From positions 1 through 9,785 of the forward strand of contig DLYX01000599.1 in the NCBI GenBank assembly GCA_003447545.1: DNA of 9,785 bases, written 5' to 3'. Both the position numbers and the translations under genes were made by a program. The DNA comes from Deltaproteobacteria bacterium (GTDB lineage Bacteria; Desulfobacterota; Binatia; UBA12015). Positions 1-7,989 of the stretch are shown in pieces. The notes beneath the pieces are model-generated. The model saw only the letters and a program-made list of their open reading frames with translations. It had not been told where the DNA came from and did not search any database. Every line of letters begins with the position of its first letter. The first letter of the stretch is position 1.

Positions 1-1
1 T

Positions 2-349
2 CCCGCCGACGTGCGCGCCGCTCTCGCCGACCCATCGATCATTCCGTTCCCGCAAGGCATGCTGCCTCCGGCGAAAATACGCGAGTATCTCGGGCCAAGC
101 CCCACCAGAGCTGCGCTCCGATTGGAGCCGGGGGCGATCAGCGACCCGATTCGAGGTGGCTCGGCCTACTACGTCCTCCGCATGGTCGATGCGCAACCCG
201 GGATCCAACCGCCCCTGTCCGAGGTCGAAAAAGAAGTTCGCACCGAGATGCAGAGGCGTGCCGGAGATACCGCCCTTCGCTCCTATCTGGATGATCTGCG
301 CGAACGTGGAACCGTTCGCTTGTCCCCCCCCGGGGAGGCAGGCGGTTGA
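2..349 (+). CDS. Parvulin-type peptidyl-prolyl cis-trans isomerase, C-terminal part (5' end outside window)
   Basis: The reading frame is open from the first complete codon and ends at TGA 347-349, so only the last 115 codons are seen. They contain a typical C-terminal parvulin/PpiC arrangement: the FPQGMLPPAKI segment, then LRLEPGAISDPIRGGSAYYV (the end of the rotamase fold, in which the product of proteolysis-like folding assistance is completed), then a charged helix rich in Glu/Arg (EVEKEVRTEMQRRAGD) and a short SYLDDLRERG tail. Family members isomerise Xaa-Pro bonds in the periplasm or at the inner membrane; the signal or anchor region would lie upstream of the window. The GTG at 11 is an internal codon, not a likely start. 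The stop overlaps the TTG start of the HupE-like gene, implying co-translation. A run of eight C (324-331) lies just before the end. The family call rests on motif resemblance of a fragment; the catalytic core is mostly missing. Confidence 0.75.
   Translation, partial: PADVRAALADPSIIPFPQGMLPPAKIREYLGPSPTRAALRLEPGAISDPIRGGSAYYVLRMVDAQPGIQPPLSEVEKEVRTEMQRRAGDTALRSYLDDLRERGTVRLSPPGEAGG
334..338 (+). promoter_or_regulatory. Shine-Dalgarno site deciding the TTG start of the HupE-like gene
   Basis: GGAGG lies 7 nt before the TTG at 346, inside the last codons of the isomerase gene. It supports the unusual TTG start, which in turn gives a clean signal peptide. The next plausible starts in this frame would cut into or remove that signal peptide. 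Confidence 0.7.
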
Positions 350-1572
350 AAACCATCACTTTCCGGGCGGCCGCCCTGCTGACGGCCTGCCTCCTGCTGC
401 TGCTCGCGTTGCCGGCCGGGGCCGACGCGCATACCAAAAGCACGTCGTATTCCCGATGGAACCTGGCGCAAGAGGCTCCGGGAGAGGTCCGAACCGCCGC
501 CGTTCAGGTGCGACTCCCGCTTCTGGAACTGACGCGGTTTCCCAACGGGCACGATTGGCCCGGGTATTTGCAATCCAATCTGCGCTTGAGTGCCGGCAGC
601 GAAGCGTGCACCGCCAGTCGACCCGTACGGCAGGCGCAAGCCCCCATCGGTTGGGCCATTTTTCGATGGAAAGTCACGTGCCCGGCCGTCGGGCCGCTGA
701 CCTTGCGCAGCGATATCCTCGGTGACGTTCTGAGTTCCCACCTTCACTTCGCTCGGGTCGCCAACGCCACCGGCGAGATTCGAGAACGCGTGCTCGTTGC
801 GGGAACTCCGGAGTGGGCGATCGACGCCCCTGAAGGACAGGTCGCGGAGGAAACTCTGAAAACGACCCTGCCCGGCTACGCCATCCTGGGAATGGAGCAT
901 ATACTCAGCGGCTGGGATCATCTGGCATTTGTGCTGGCTCTTCTGCTCCTGGCCTCATCCTTGCGGGAGGTCGCCACTCTCGTAACCGCCTTCACCGTAG
1001 CCCATAGCATCACGCTGGGGTTGGCCGTTCTGGGGCTCTACCGGCCGGAGCCGATCTCCATCGAAGTTCTGATCGGCTTCTCGATCGCCTTGGTAGCCAT
1101 CGAAAACTCGTGGCTGATGAGTGGTCGTGGAAACGCCATACCCATCGCGATGGTGGGCATCCTGGGGGTGAGTGCGCTTGCCGCTGTTTCCGGGAGTGGC
1201 CAGCTCAGTGCATTGACGTGGGTTGGCTTGGGGGTTTTCTCCTGGTGTCACTTCCAGCTTCTCGAGGTCCACCAGCGGCCCGCCCGGCTGCGGGCACTGG
1301 TCGCCTTTGCTTTCGGACTGGCTCATGGTTTTGGTTTTGCCGGTATCTTGATGGAAATTGACCTGCCTGTGCAGCGATTGCTCCCCGCCCTCTTCGGCTT
1401 CAATATCGGCGTCGAGCTGGGGCAACTACTGGTCGTCTTGCTGGTCTGGCCCCTTCTCCGCCTTCTCGCGCAGGTCCACGAGGGACTTTGGTACCGTTGG
1501 CTGGCCGAAATCGGTTCAGCAGCGATTGCCGGTCTTGGAATCTACTGGGTTGTGCTACGAAACTGGGGCTGA
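346..1572 (+). CDS. HupE/UreJ-family membrane protein with periplasmic N-terminal domain (putative metal permease)
   Basis: 408 residues from a TTG start that overlaps the upstream stop. Residues 1-28 form a signal peptide with a leucine-rich core and a PAGADA cleavage site, leaving His29 as the likely first mature residue. Residues 29-165 look like a soluble periplasmic domain with two cysteines (C88, C112). From about 178 to 405 there are seven or eight hydrophobic segments with the hallmarks of the HupE/UreJ_2 family: GMEHILSGWDHLAF (H185, D191, H192), AHSITL (H220), an acidic pair E253/N254, GLAHGFGFAG (H327) and FNIGVELGQ (N353, E357). Relatives of HupE/UreJ are linked to nickel or cobalt uptake for hydrogenase and urease; the substrate of this two-domain subfamily is not established and no hydrogenase or urease gene is visible here. 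The intramembrane histidines and acids suggest a metal ion. It is co-transcribed with the isomerase upstream and overlaps the exonuclease start by one base (TGATG). Confidence 0.85.
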   Translation: MKTITFRAAALLTACLLLLLALPAGADAHTKSTSYSRWNLAQEAPGEVRTAAVQVRLPLLELTRFPNGHDWPGYLQSNLRLSAGSEACTASRPVRQAQAPIGWAIFRWKVTCPAVGPLTLRSDILGDVLSSHLHFARVANATGEIRERVLVAGTPEWAIDAPEGQVAEETLKTTLPGYAILGMEHILSGWDHLAFVLALLLLASSLREVATLVTAFTVAHSITLGLAVLGLYRPEPISIEVLIGFSIALVAIENSWLMSGRGNAIPIAMVGILGVSALAAVSGSGQLSALTWVGLGVFSWCHFQLLEVHQRPARLRALVAFAFGLAHGFGFAGILMEIDLPVQRLLPALFGFNIGVELGQLLVVLLVWPLLRLLAQVHEGLWYRWLAEIGSAAIAGLGIYWVVLRNWG

Positions 1573-2447
1573 TGAAGGTACATTTGGTCGACGGAACCTA
1601 CGAGTTGTTTCGGCACTTTTTCGCGGTGCCCTCTCACGCGGACAAAAGCGGAGCCGATGTGGGCGCCCTGCGCGGCGTCCTGGGCACTGTGCTTTCCCTT
1701 CTGGAAAAAGGTGCCACCCATATCGGTGTCGCGACCGATCATGTGGTCGAGTCGTTTCGCAATGACCTCTATGATGGCTACAAATCCGGCGAGGGGATCG
1801 ATCCCGATCTCTTCGGGCAGTTTCATCCCCTCGAAGATGCTCTCGAAGCTCTCGGCGTCACCGTGTGGCGCATGAAGGAATTTGAAGCCGATGATGGACT
1901 GGCCAGCGCCTCCGCGCTGGCCTGGGCCGAGCCCGATGTCGAGCAAATTCTGCTGCTCACCCCGGACAAGGATCTTGCTCAATGCGTTCAAGGTAATCGC
2001 GTGGTCATGGTCGACAGACGCAAGGATCTCATTCTGGATGAAGATGGCGTGCGAGAAAAATTCGGTGTCTCCCCCGCCTCGATCCCCGACTATCTCGCCT
2101 TGATGGGGGATAGCGCCGATGGATTTCCGGGATTGAAAGGCTGGGGCGCAAAATCCGCTGCGACAATTCTGGCGCGCTGGATCGCGCTGGAGGAAATTCC
2201 CGCGAACGAAGACGACTGGGATGTCAAAATACGCGGCGCCAAGCGACTCGCCGAATCTTTGCAGCAGGGCCGCGAGGACGCCGCGCTCTTCAAGGACCTC
2301 GCGACTCTGCGCACCTCCGCGGATATCGGGGAGTCACCCCATCAGTGGAGGTGGCTAGGCCCAACCCCCGCCTTTACGTCCGTCTGCGAACATCTGCGCG
2401 CCAACCATATCGCCGAGCGCGCTGCACGCCTCGCCGAGAACCTCTAG
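1572..2447 (+). CDS. Stand-alone 5'-3' exonuclease, FEN/Pol I exo-domain family
   Basis: 291 residues from the ATG at 1572; a longer open frame exists to 1488 but runs inside the HupE-like gene and adds no recognisable sequence. The fold is that of the 5' nuclease domain of DNA polymerase I and flap endonucleases, which removes RNA primers and 5' flaps using two metal ions. All expected acidic clusters can be seen: LVDGTYELFR (D7), VATDHVVESFRNDL (D56), the EFEADD motif (E105, D107, D108), TPDKDLAQ (D132, D134), and MGDSADGFPGLKGWGAK (D180, D183) leading into the helix-3-turn-helix DNA-binding segment (about 179-200). No polymerase domain follows, so this is a separate exonuclease rather than Pol I. 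Length matches short bacterial exonucleases of this type. There is no convincing ribosome binding site, so translation probably depends on coupling to the HupE-like gene, with which it shares TGATG. Its stop codon lies in a CTAG shared with the convergent kup stop. Whether it serves repair or Okazaki-fragment processing cannot be told from sequence. Confidence 0.9.
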   Translation: MKVHLVDGTYELFRHFFAVPSHADKSGADVGALRGVLGTVLSLLEKGATHIGVATDHVVESFRNDLYDGYKSGEGIDPDLFGQFHPLEDALEALGVTVWRMKEFEADDGLASASALAWAEPDVEQILLLTPDKDLAQCVQGNRVVMVDRRKDLILDEDGVREKFGVSPASIPDYLALMGDSADGFPGLKGWGAKSAATILARWIALEEIPANEDDWDVKIRGAKRLAESLQQGREDAALFKDLATLRTSADIGESPHQWRWLGPTPAFTSVCEHLRANHIAERAARLAENL

Positions 2448-4384
2448 ATCTCGACCTGAGCCCCGAGTTCGACAACTCGATTAGGTGGAAGCCCGAAATA
2501 ATCGGTCGCCGTCGGAGCGTTACGCAAAAGAATGCGGAAAAGATTCTTGCGCCACATCGCCATACCCGAACGCCCTGTCGAAAAAAGGCTCTGCCGCCCC
2601 AGGAAAAATGTCGTATTCGAAAAATCGATCACGCATCCTTGAAGCGCGCAAAATTCCGCTACTCGCTCCATCCGCGGTTGCTCCATGAAACCCAGTTGGA
2701 AGACAATCCGCACAAAGCCTCCGCTCAGTTCCTCGATCACAACCTTGTCCGGGCCAGTCACTTCCGGTCGCCGGCGCTGCACGAACGAAAGCAGCAGGAC
2801 ACGCTCATGCAAAACCTTGTTGTGCTTGAGGTGATGCAGGAGGACCGCAGGAGTTCCCTCCGGGTTCGAGGTCATGACGAGAGCGGTTCCCCTGACCCGA
2901 TGAGGTTGGCTGTTCTCCACGTCGCCAAGAAATAGATCGAGAGGTAGTTCTGCACTTCCGAGAACCCGACGAACCTCATCGCGGCCACGTTTCCATGTCG
3001 TCATGATCGTGAAGAGCACTCCGCCGATCACCAGAGGGAACCATCCGCCCTCAAAAAACTTGAGCAGATTGGCCGCGAGGAATGTCAGATCAAAAATCAG
3101 GAAAAGAGCGACGGGAAGACCCGCCTGCAAGCGAGACCATTTCCACTTTTCTCGGGCGACTGCGTAGAAGATGATCGAGGTGATCGTCATGGTCCCCATC
3201 ACCGTCATTCCGTAGGCCTCTGCCAGCTCGCTCGACTCACCAAATCCGATCACGAGACAGATGCAGAGAACCATAAGAGCCCGGTTGACGGGGGGAATAT
3301 AGATCTGCCCCTCCGAGTCTCCGGATGTATGAACAATGGCGAACCGCGGCGTATAGCCCAACTGCACAGCTGCCTGAGTCAGCGAGAAAGCTCCCGAAAT
3401 CAGGGCCTGGGAAGCAATGATGGCAGCGGCTGTTGCCAAGACGACCAGTGGGTAGAGACCCCAGTCCGGAGCCATCTGGAAAAATGGGTTCTCCAGACTC
3501 GCACCGTGTTCCAGCAATAAAACCCCCTGACCGAAATAGTTCAGCAGCAGACCCGGCAGCACAACCGTGTACCAGGCGATACGAATCGGTCGCGGTCCGA
3601 AATGCCCCATATCGGCATAGAGCGCCTCGCCCCCTGTGATCACCAGGACGACCGAACCCAGCACGAGGAAGCCGATCCCGCCGGACTGGAAGAGGAACTC
3701 CACACCATAGAGAGGATTGATCGCCCCGAGCACGATGAGGCCATCGGCGCCATCGCCAAAAATTCGGAGTGCCCCGAGAATACCAATGGTCGAAAACCAC
3801 ACCAGCATGATGGGACCGAAAACCCGGGCAATACCCGCCGTCCCTCGGCTCTGGACCGAGAACAAACCGATCAAAATGCCCACCGTGATCGGAATAATGA
3901 AAGGTTCGAATGCCGGGGTGGCCACACTCAGACCTTCGACAGCAGACAGGACCGAAATCGCCGGTGTAATCACGCCTTCCCCATAAAGCAGCGCCGCCCC
4001 AAACAGCCCCAACATCAAAAGTCCGCGTCGCGATCTCGGCGCGCCGCGATCGGCAGCACCTGCACGCGTCAGGGAGAGCAAGGCGAGAATACCTCCTTCG
4101 CCATGATTATCCGCACGCATGACAAAGGTGAGATACTTGGCCGAGATGACGCAGATCAGGGACCAGAGCATCAGGGATAGAACACCCAGAACATTGGCCT
4201 CATCAATCGGTATTCCGTAGTGGCCAAGAAAGCATTCGCGCAAAGCGTAGAGGGGGGATGTCCCGATATCGCCGTAAACCACACCCAAAGCGCCCAGCGA
4301 CAACGCCGCGAGAGGACCGTCTGAATGCGGTGGGTCGGAGTTTTGACCGGCTGCTGCCGTCAGCGAAGGTGTTGAATCACTCAT
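2444..4384 (-). CDS. kup: Kup-family low-affinity potassium transporter (K+/H+ symporter)
   Basis: 646 residues, close to the usual 620-650 for bacterial Kup proteins. It mediates potassium uptake across the inner membrane, most likely coupled to protons. The diagnostic first helix LSLGALGVVYGDIGTSPLYA spans residues 28-47, including the GDIGTSPLY signature with D39. Further family landmarks are GEGVITPAISVLSAVEGL, GGEALYADMGHFG and LLNYFGQGVLLL. About twelve hydrophobic segments run to roughly residue 470, followed by a hydrophilic cytoplasmic C-terminal domain of about 170 residues (GTALVMTSNPEGTPAVLLHH onward) as in the family. The first 27 residues are a variable, Ser/Ala/Pro-rich tail. 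The ATG overlaps the mfd stop in ATGA and has AGAGG 6 nt upstream, so it is the last gene of the DUF1573-mfd-kup operon. Its TAG stop shares CTAG with the opposite-strand exonuclease. Confidence 0.96.
   Translation of the reverse strand: MSDSTPSLTAAAGQNSDPPHSDGPLAALSLGALGVVYGDIGTSPLYALRECFLGHYGIPIDEANVLGVLSLMLWSLICVISAKYLTFVMRADNHGEGGILALLSLTRAGAADRGAPRSRRGLLMLGLFGAALLYGEGVITPAISVLSAVEGLSVATPAFEPFIIPITVGILIGLFSVQSRGTAGIARVFGPIMLVWFSTIGILGALRIFGDGADGLIVLGAINPLYGVEFLFQSGGIGFLVLGSVVLVITGGEALYADMGHFGPRPIRIAWYTVVLPGLLLNYFGQGVLLLEHGASLENPFFQMAPDWGLYPLVVLATAAAIIASQALISGAFSLTQAAVQLGYTPRFAIVHTSGDSEGQIYIPPVNRALMVLCICLVIGFGESSELAEAYGMTVMGTMTITSIIFYAVAREKWKWSRLQAGLPVALFLIFDLTFLAANLLKFFEGGWFPLVIGGVLFTIMTTWKRGRDEVRRVLGSAELPLDLFLGDVENSQPHRVRGTALVMTSNPEGTPAVLLHHLKHNKVLHERVLLLSFVQRRRPEVTGPDKVVIEELSGGFVRIVFQLGFMEQPRMERVAEFCALQGCVIDFSNTTFFLGRQSLFSTGRSGMAMWRKNLFRILLRNAPTATDYFGLPPNRVVELGAQVEI
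2464..2479. terminator. Small hairpin just beyond the convergent stop codons (weak terminator candidate)
   Basis: CGAGTT-CGAC-AACTCG forms a perfect 6-bp stem with a 4-nt loop, 17 bp past the exonuclease stop and inside the last codons of kup. It is the only stem I see near the junction. No T-run follows on either strand, so intrinsic termination would be weak; it may merely be coding sequence. Confidence 0.2.
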
Positions 4385-7300
4385 GCGGAACCTCTGGCAG
4401 TCGGAGCCATATCCCGACGTGGCAATGCGTCCAACCGCAACAAAGCAGCCTCAAGCTCGGCAACCGGACTCGAAAGCCCTAGCACTTGATGCCTTAGAAC
4501 ATTCCCCGGCGATGCCTCCCACTGTCCTCGACTTTGCTTGACGAGATCAATCAGAGCGTCTCGATCGATGGAGGATCCCTCATGCAGTCGCAGCGAGAGA
4601 GTGTCTCCGCGCAAGCGAGCCTCGCTCACAGACATATCCTTCATTCGGCGGCGCAATTCCATCACGTCCAGCAATGAGTCCACAATTGGCGGGATAGGTC
4701 CATAGCGGTCCTCCAATTCCTCTGCGAGGACTCCGCGATCGCCGCTCTCCCGCAGAGCGGCGAGACGTTTGTACCAGACCAGACGCTGGTTGACGTCTTC
4801 CATATAGGTGTCCGGGATATAAACGCTGGCGCCAATCTGGATTTCCGGCTCGATCGTCTCTTCGACCACCTCGCCGCGAAGCTCGCGGACCGCATCTTCC
4901 ATCATGCTGGTATAAAGTTCGAAACCAACCTCGGTAATGTGGCCGCTCTGTTGTTTCCCGAGCAAATTCCCCGCACCGCGGATCTCCAGATCATGTGCGG
5001 CAATTTTGAAACCACCGCCGAGCTCGTCCAGTTCCCGCAGAACTTGAAGTCGCTTCTGCGCCTCCCTCGTCAGAACACGCTCGGGAGGCACGAGAAGATA
5101 GGCATAGGCTCGCGCCGGTGAGCGCCCGACCCGGCCCCGCAGCTGATAGAGTTGGGCGAGACCAAAGGTATCTGCTCGATCGATAAAAATCGTGTTGGCA
5201 TTGGGAATATCCAGGCCCGACTCCACAATCGCGGTACAGAGAAGAATATCGAATTCATGCTCCATGAAGCCCAACATGACGCGCTCGAGAGCGTGCGTCT
5301 TCATTTGTCCGTGCCCCACACGGATCTTTGCTTCCGGAACGATCGAGCGAAGCCGATCATGCAGCGCCTCGATGGTCTGGACGCGATTGTGGACGAAGAA
5401 GACTTGCCCCCCGCGGTGCAGTTCCCGCAGCACCGCATCTCGAATTACATGATCGTCCGACCGGCTTACGTAGGTGCGAATCGCCTGCCGATCTACAGGA
5501 GGTGTCTCGATTACCGAAAGATTCCGGATTCCCGAGAGCGACATTTCCAAAGTTCGAGGGATTGGCGTCGCAGTCAGCGTCAGCACGTCGACCAGCTGTC
5601 GCATTTGCTTGATTCGCTCCTTGTCCCGGACACCGAAGCGGTGTTCTTCATCGACCACCAGCAGTCCAAGGTTCGCGAATTCCACATCCCCCGAAAGCAA
5701 TCGATGCGTGCCGACAACAACATCGACGCGGCCAGTTCGAATCGCTGCGACAGTCTCCAGGTTTTCCTTCCGACTCCGGAAACTGGACATCGTCTCGATC
5801 TCGACAGGATACCCCTCAAACCGCTTGCGGAAGGATTCCGTATGCTGCTGTGCAAGCACTGTCGTGGGCACCAATACCGCGACTTGTTTGCCGGCCATCG
5901 CGACCGCAAAAGCTGCGCGCATTGCAACTTCCGTCTTGCCATAGCCCACATCACCGCACACCAACCGGTCCATCGGCTTGGAACTTCCCAGATCTCCGAG
6001 AACCTCTTCGATCGCGCGTTCCTGATCGGGTGTTTCTTCGAAGGGAAACCTTGCGGCAAATTCCTGAAAATAAGGGTCGCCCGTCGAGAAAGCGTAGCCC
6101 GCACTACGCTGCCGCGTCGAGTAGAGTGCGAGCAATTCTCGGGTCATCGAGAGAATCGACTCTTTGGTTTTCTGCTTGATCTTCTCCCAATTGCCCGAGC
6201 CAAGCTTGGCCAATTCCGGACGAGCCCCGTCTCCCCCGACATATTTCTGAACGAGATTTACGCGATCGACCGGCAGGTAGAGCTTGTCGCCTCCGTGGTA
6301 CTCAAGATGAAGATAATCGCCCTCGCTACCCGCTACCGAAAGGTGCGTCAGTCCGTGATAGCGACCGATGCCATTATCCAGATGCACGATGAAATCGCCC
6401 GGTTTCAATTCCGCTAACGACTTCATGACCTGATCCAGGGTCAAGGCCACCTGCTTGCGCCGACGGCTGCGGCGGTGCTCGCCGAAAAGGTTTGTTTCGG
6501 CGAGACAGACGAGGCGGTCTGCTGGCAGTTCCACAGATTCGGAGAGTTCTCCTTCGACAATAAAACTGCCGGGTGCATCTCTTGCTTCCAATTCTGCGGG
6601 CAAGGAACCTGCGGCAAATCCGACCCGAAGATCTTCGGCCTCCAGGATCAACCTGAGCCTTTCCGCCTGCACCGTACTCCCCACAACCAGAGCCACCCGC
6701 GCGCCCTGACTCTCCCAGGCTCGGATGCGCTCGACGAGAAGTGCAAAACCATTTTCCTCGTGAGAGACCCGTCGGCCGCGAATCGCGAATGGCATTTTGG
6801 CATGCGGGCGAGCGGCCGCGTCGGGTGAAACGTCCAACCCCTCCATCACTACGCGGGCAAAGGGTTCCAGCATCTCGAAGAAGTTTTCGACCGTGCAGTA
6901 GAGTTGGGTCGGCTCGGGATGCAGTCGGCGCTCGTCGATTGCCTGTTGCTCATGAATATCGATCGAGTCCCAGAGTTCCTTACAGGCCGCTTTGAGGGCA
7001 TGCGGATCATCAAGCACCACCAGAGTCTTCGCCGGCAAATACGCCGAGAGCCCGGCTCTTTCCGAGAACAAAGGCGCCCAGGATTCCAGTCCGGGGACCT
7101 CCCCGCCCTCCCGCAAATTTTCGACCAAAGCAAGACGATCGGCACGCGGCATCTCCAGTTCCCGCGCACGCTCGTCGACCTGCCGCAGAAGTCGTGCGTC
7201 CGTTCGGAGGTGCAGGGGCAACTCGGTTGCCGGGAGGATCAAGGCTTCTTCCTGATCCTCCATGCGTCGCTGTGATCGTGGGTCAAAACTGCGTATCGAC

Positions 7301-7944
7301 TCGATCGTATCCCCGAGAAGTTCCATCCGAATCGGCTCGGGAGCACCCGTCACGAAAACGTCGATCAAGCCGCCGCGAATCGCAAGTTCTCCTCGATCTT
7401 CGACCAGAGGCCGTCGCCGGTAGCCCCAGTCCGTCAAACGTGCCGCCAGATTCCCCAGGTCGATATCATCCCCCTCGACCAGGTTCTGAACCGCACTCTC
7501 CAGATCGGTCGGCGGTATCACGCGCTGCATGGCCGCCTCCGGGGTTGTAATCACGATGGGGAAGTGAGTCTGCGCCAATCGATGCAGGCCCTCGATCCGC
7601 TGGGCAATCGTTTCCGGACTCGGCGAAAGAGCGGCAAAGGGTGCTGTGTCCCATGCAGGGAAGACATGGACCCGATCCGAAGCGGCGAGATCTTCGGGCC
7701 CCTCCCCGAGAAAAAATCGTAAGTCCCGGCCCAGCGTTTCCGCCGCGCGAGCGTCTGCGACGAGGACGAGCATGGGACGTGGCCGCTCCCGAGCCAGCAG
7801 CGCGAGAAAGGCTGCCCGAGCCGGCCCGGAGAGACCGGCCACCGGCAACTCTGCGGATCCGGTCAATCCGGCGGCAAGCTCTGTCGCCACATCGATCAGC
7901 GACCGGCGCGGCTCGGCTTCCGAAAGATGCTCGTCATCATTCAT
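4381..7944 (-). CDS. mfd: Transcription-repair coupling factor Mfd
   Basis: 1187 residues, slightly longer than the E. coli protein (1148). Mfd binds RNA polymerase stalled at a lesion, uses ATP to push it off the template and recruits UvrA for excision repair. Domain order fits: an N-terminal UvrB-like module (about 1-350) with no functional Walker A, as is normal for Mfd; a linker domain; the RNA-polymerase-interacting CarD-like domain starting at LKPGDFIVHLDNGIGRYHG (513 on) to about 590; then the RecG-like translocase motor with Walker A GDVGYGKT (664-671), DEEH box (765-768), TLTATPIPRTLEMSL, FVHNRVQTIEAL, ESGLDIPNANT and QLRGRVGRS (934-942). A TRG/C-terminal region follows (DLEIRGAGNLLGKQQSGHI around 980-1005) and a D7 domain that in homologues masks the UvrA site. 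The start is ATG with AGGTGAG upstream. It lies 45 bp downstream of the DUF1573 lipoprotein gene and its stop overlaps kup. No frameshift or missing motif is seen. Confidence 0.98.
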   Translation of the reverse strand: MNDDEHLSEAEPRRSLIDVATELAAGLTGSAELPVAGLSGPARAAFLALLARERPRPMLVLVADARAAETLGRDLRFFLGEGPEDLAASDRVHVFPAWDTAPFAALSPSPETIAQRIEGLHRLAQTHFPIVITTPEAAMQRVIPPTDLESAVQNLVEGDDIDLGNLAARLTDWGYRRRPLVEDRGELAIRGGLIDVFVTGAPEPIRMELLGDTIESIRSFDPRSQRRMEDQEEALILPATELPLHLRTDARLLRQVDERARELEMPRADRLALVENLREGGEVPGLESWAPLFSERAGLSAYLPAKTLVVLDDPHALKAACKELWDSIDIHEQQAIDERRLHPEPTQLYCTVENFFEMLEPFARVVMEGLDVSPDAAARPHAKMPFAIRGRRVSHEENGFALLVERIRAWESQGARVALVVGSTVQAERLRLILEAEDLRVGFAAGSLPAELEARDAPGSFIVEGELSESVELPADRLVCLAETNLFGEHRRSRRRKQVALTLDQVMKSLAELKPGDFIVHLDNGIGRYHGLTHLSVAGSEGDYLHLEYHGGDKLYLPVDRVNLVQKYVGGDGARPELAKLGSGNWEKIKQKTKESILSMTRELLALYSTRQRSAGYAFSTGDPYFQEFAARFPFEETPDQERAIEEVLGDLGSSKPMDRLVCGDVGYGKTEVAMRAAFAVAMAGKQVAVLVPTTVLAQQHTESFRKRFEGYPVEIETMSSFRSRKENLETVAAIRTGRVDVVVGTHRLLSGDVEFANLGLLVVDEEHRFGVRDKERIKQMRQLVDVLTLTATPIPRTLEMSLSGIRNLSVIETPPVDRQAIRTYVSRSDDHVIRDAVLRELHRGGQVFFVHNRVQTIEALHDRLRSIVPEAKIRVGHGQMKTHALERVMLGFMEHEFDILLCTAIVESGLDIPNANTIFIDRADTFGLAQLYQLRGRVGRSPARAYAYLLVPPERVLTREAQKRLQVLRELDELGGGFKIAAHDLEIRGAGNLLGKQQSGHITEVGFELYTSMMEDAVRELRGEVVEETIEPEIQIGASVYIPDTYMEDVNQRLVWYKRLAALRESGDRGVLAEELEDRYGPIPPIVDSLLDVMELRRRMKDMSVSEARLRGDTLSLRLHEGSSIDRDALIDLVKQSRGQWEASPGNVLRHQVLGLSSPVAELEAALLRLDALPRRDMAPTARGSA
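4391..4395 (-). promoter_or_regulatory. Shine-Dalgarno site of kup inside the mfd 3' end
   Basis: Read on the - strand, AGAGG lies 6 nt before the kup ATG and within the final codons of mfd. Together with the ATGA overlap it indicates re-initiation by terminating ribosomes, and it fixes the kup start. Confidence 0.6.
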
Positions 7945-7952
7945 GCGTTTCG

Positions 7953-7959
7953 CTCACCT
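7953..7959 (-). promoter_or_regulatory. Shine-Dalgarno site of mfd
   Basis: Read on the - strand, AGGTGAG lies 8 nt before the ATG at 7944, in the 45-bp gap (7945-7989) after the DUF1573 gene. It fixes the mfd start. No promoter or terminator is evident in that gap, consistent with co-transcription. Confidence 0.65.
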
Positions 7960-7989
7960 AGCATCCGACAAGTCACGAGCCATCCGAAC

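Noticed and set aside
283..921. 212-codon open frame on the - strand opposite the HupE-like gene
   Set aside because: Its translation is Arg/Gly/Pro-rich without motifs, and the opposite strand encodes a convincing signal peptide and HupE/UreJ domain.
1488..1571. Upstream extension of the exonuclease
   Set aside because: The added 28 residues are the shadow of the HupE-like C-terminus; homologous nucleases begin at the LVDG strand, matching the ATG at 1572.
3602..4180. 192-codon open frame on the + strand opposite kup
   Set aside because: Highly charged, His/Arg/Asp-rich translation typical of the complement of a membrane-protein gene; kup is clear on the other strand.
5152..6417. 421-codon open frame on the + strand, antisense to mfd
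   Set aside because: It lies entirely within the unmistakable mfd gene, its translation has no recognisable motif and unusual His/Arg/Cys-rich composition, and it is explained by codon bias of the opposite strand.
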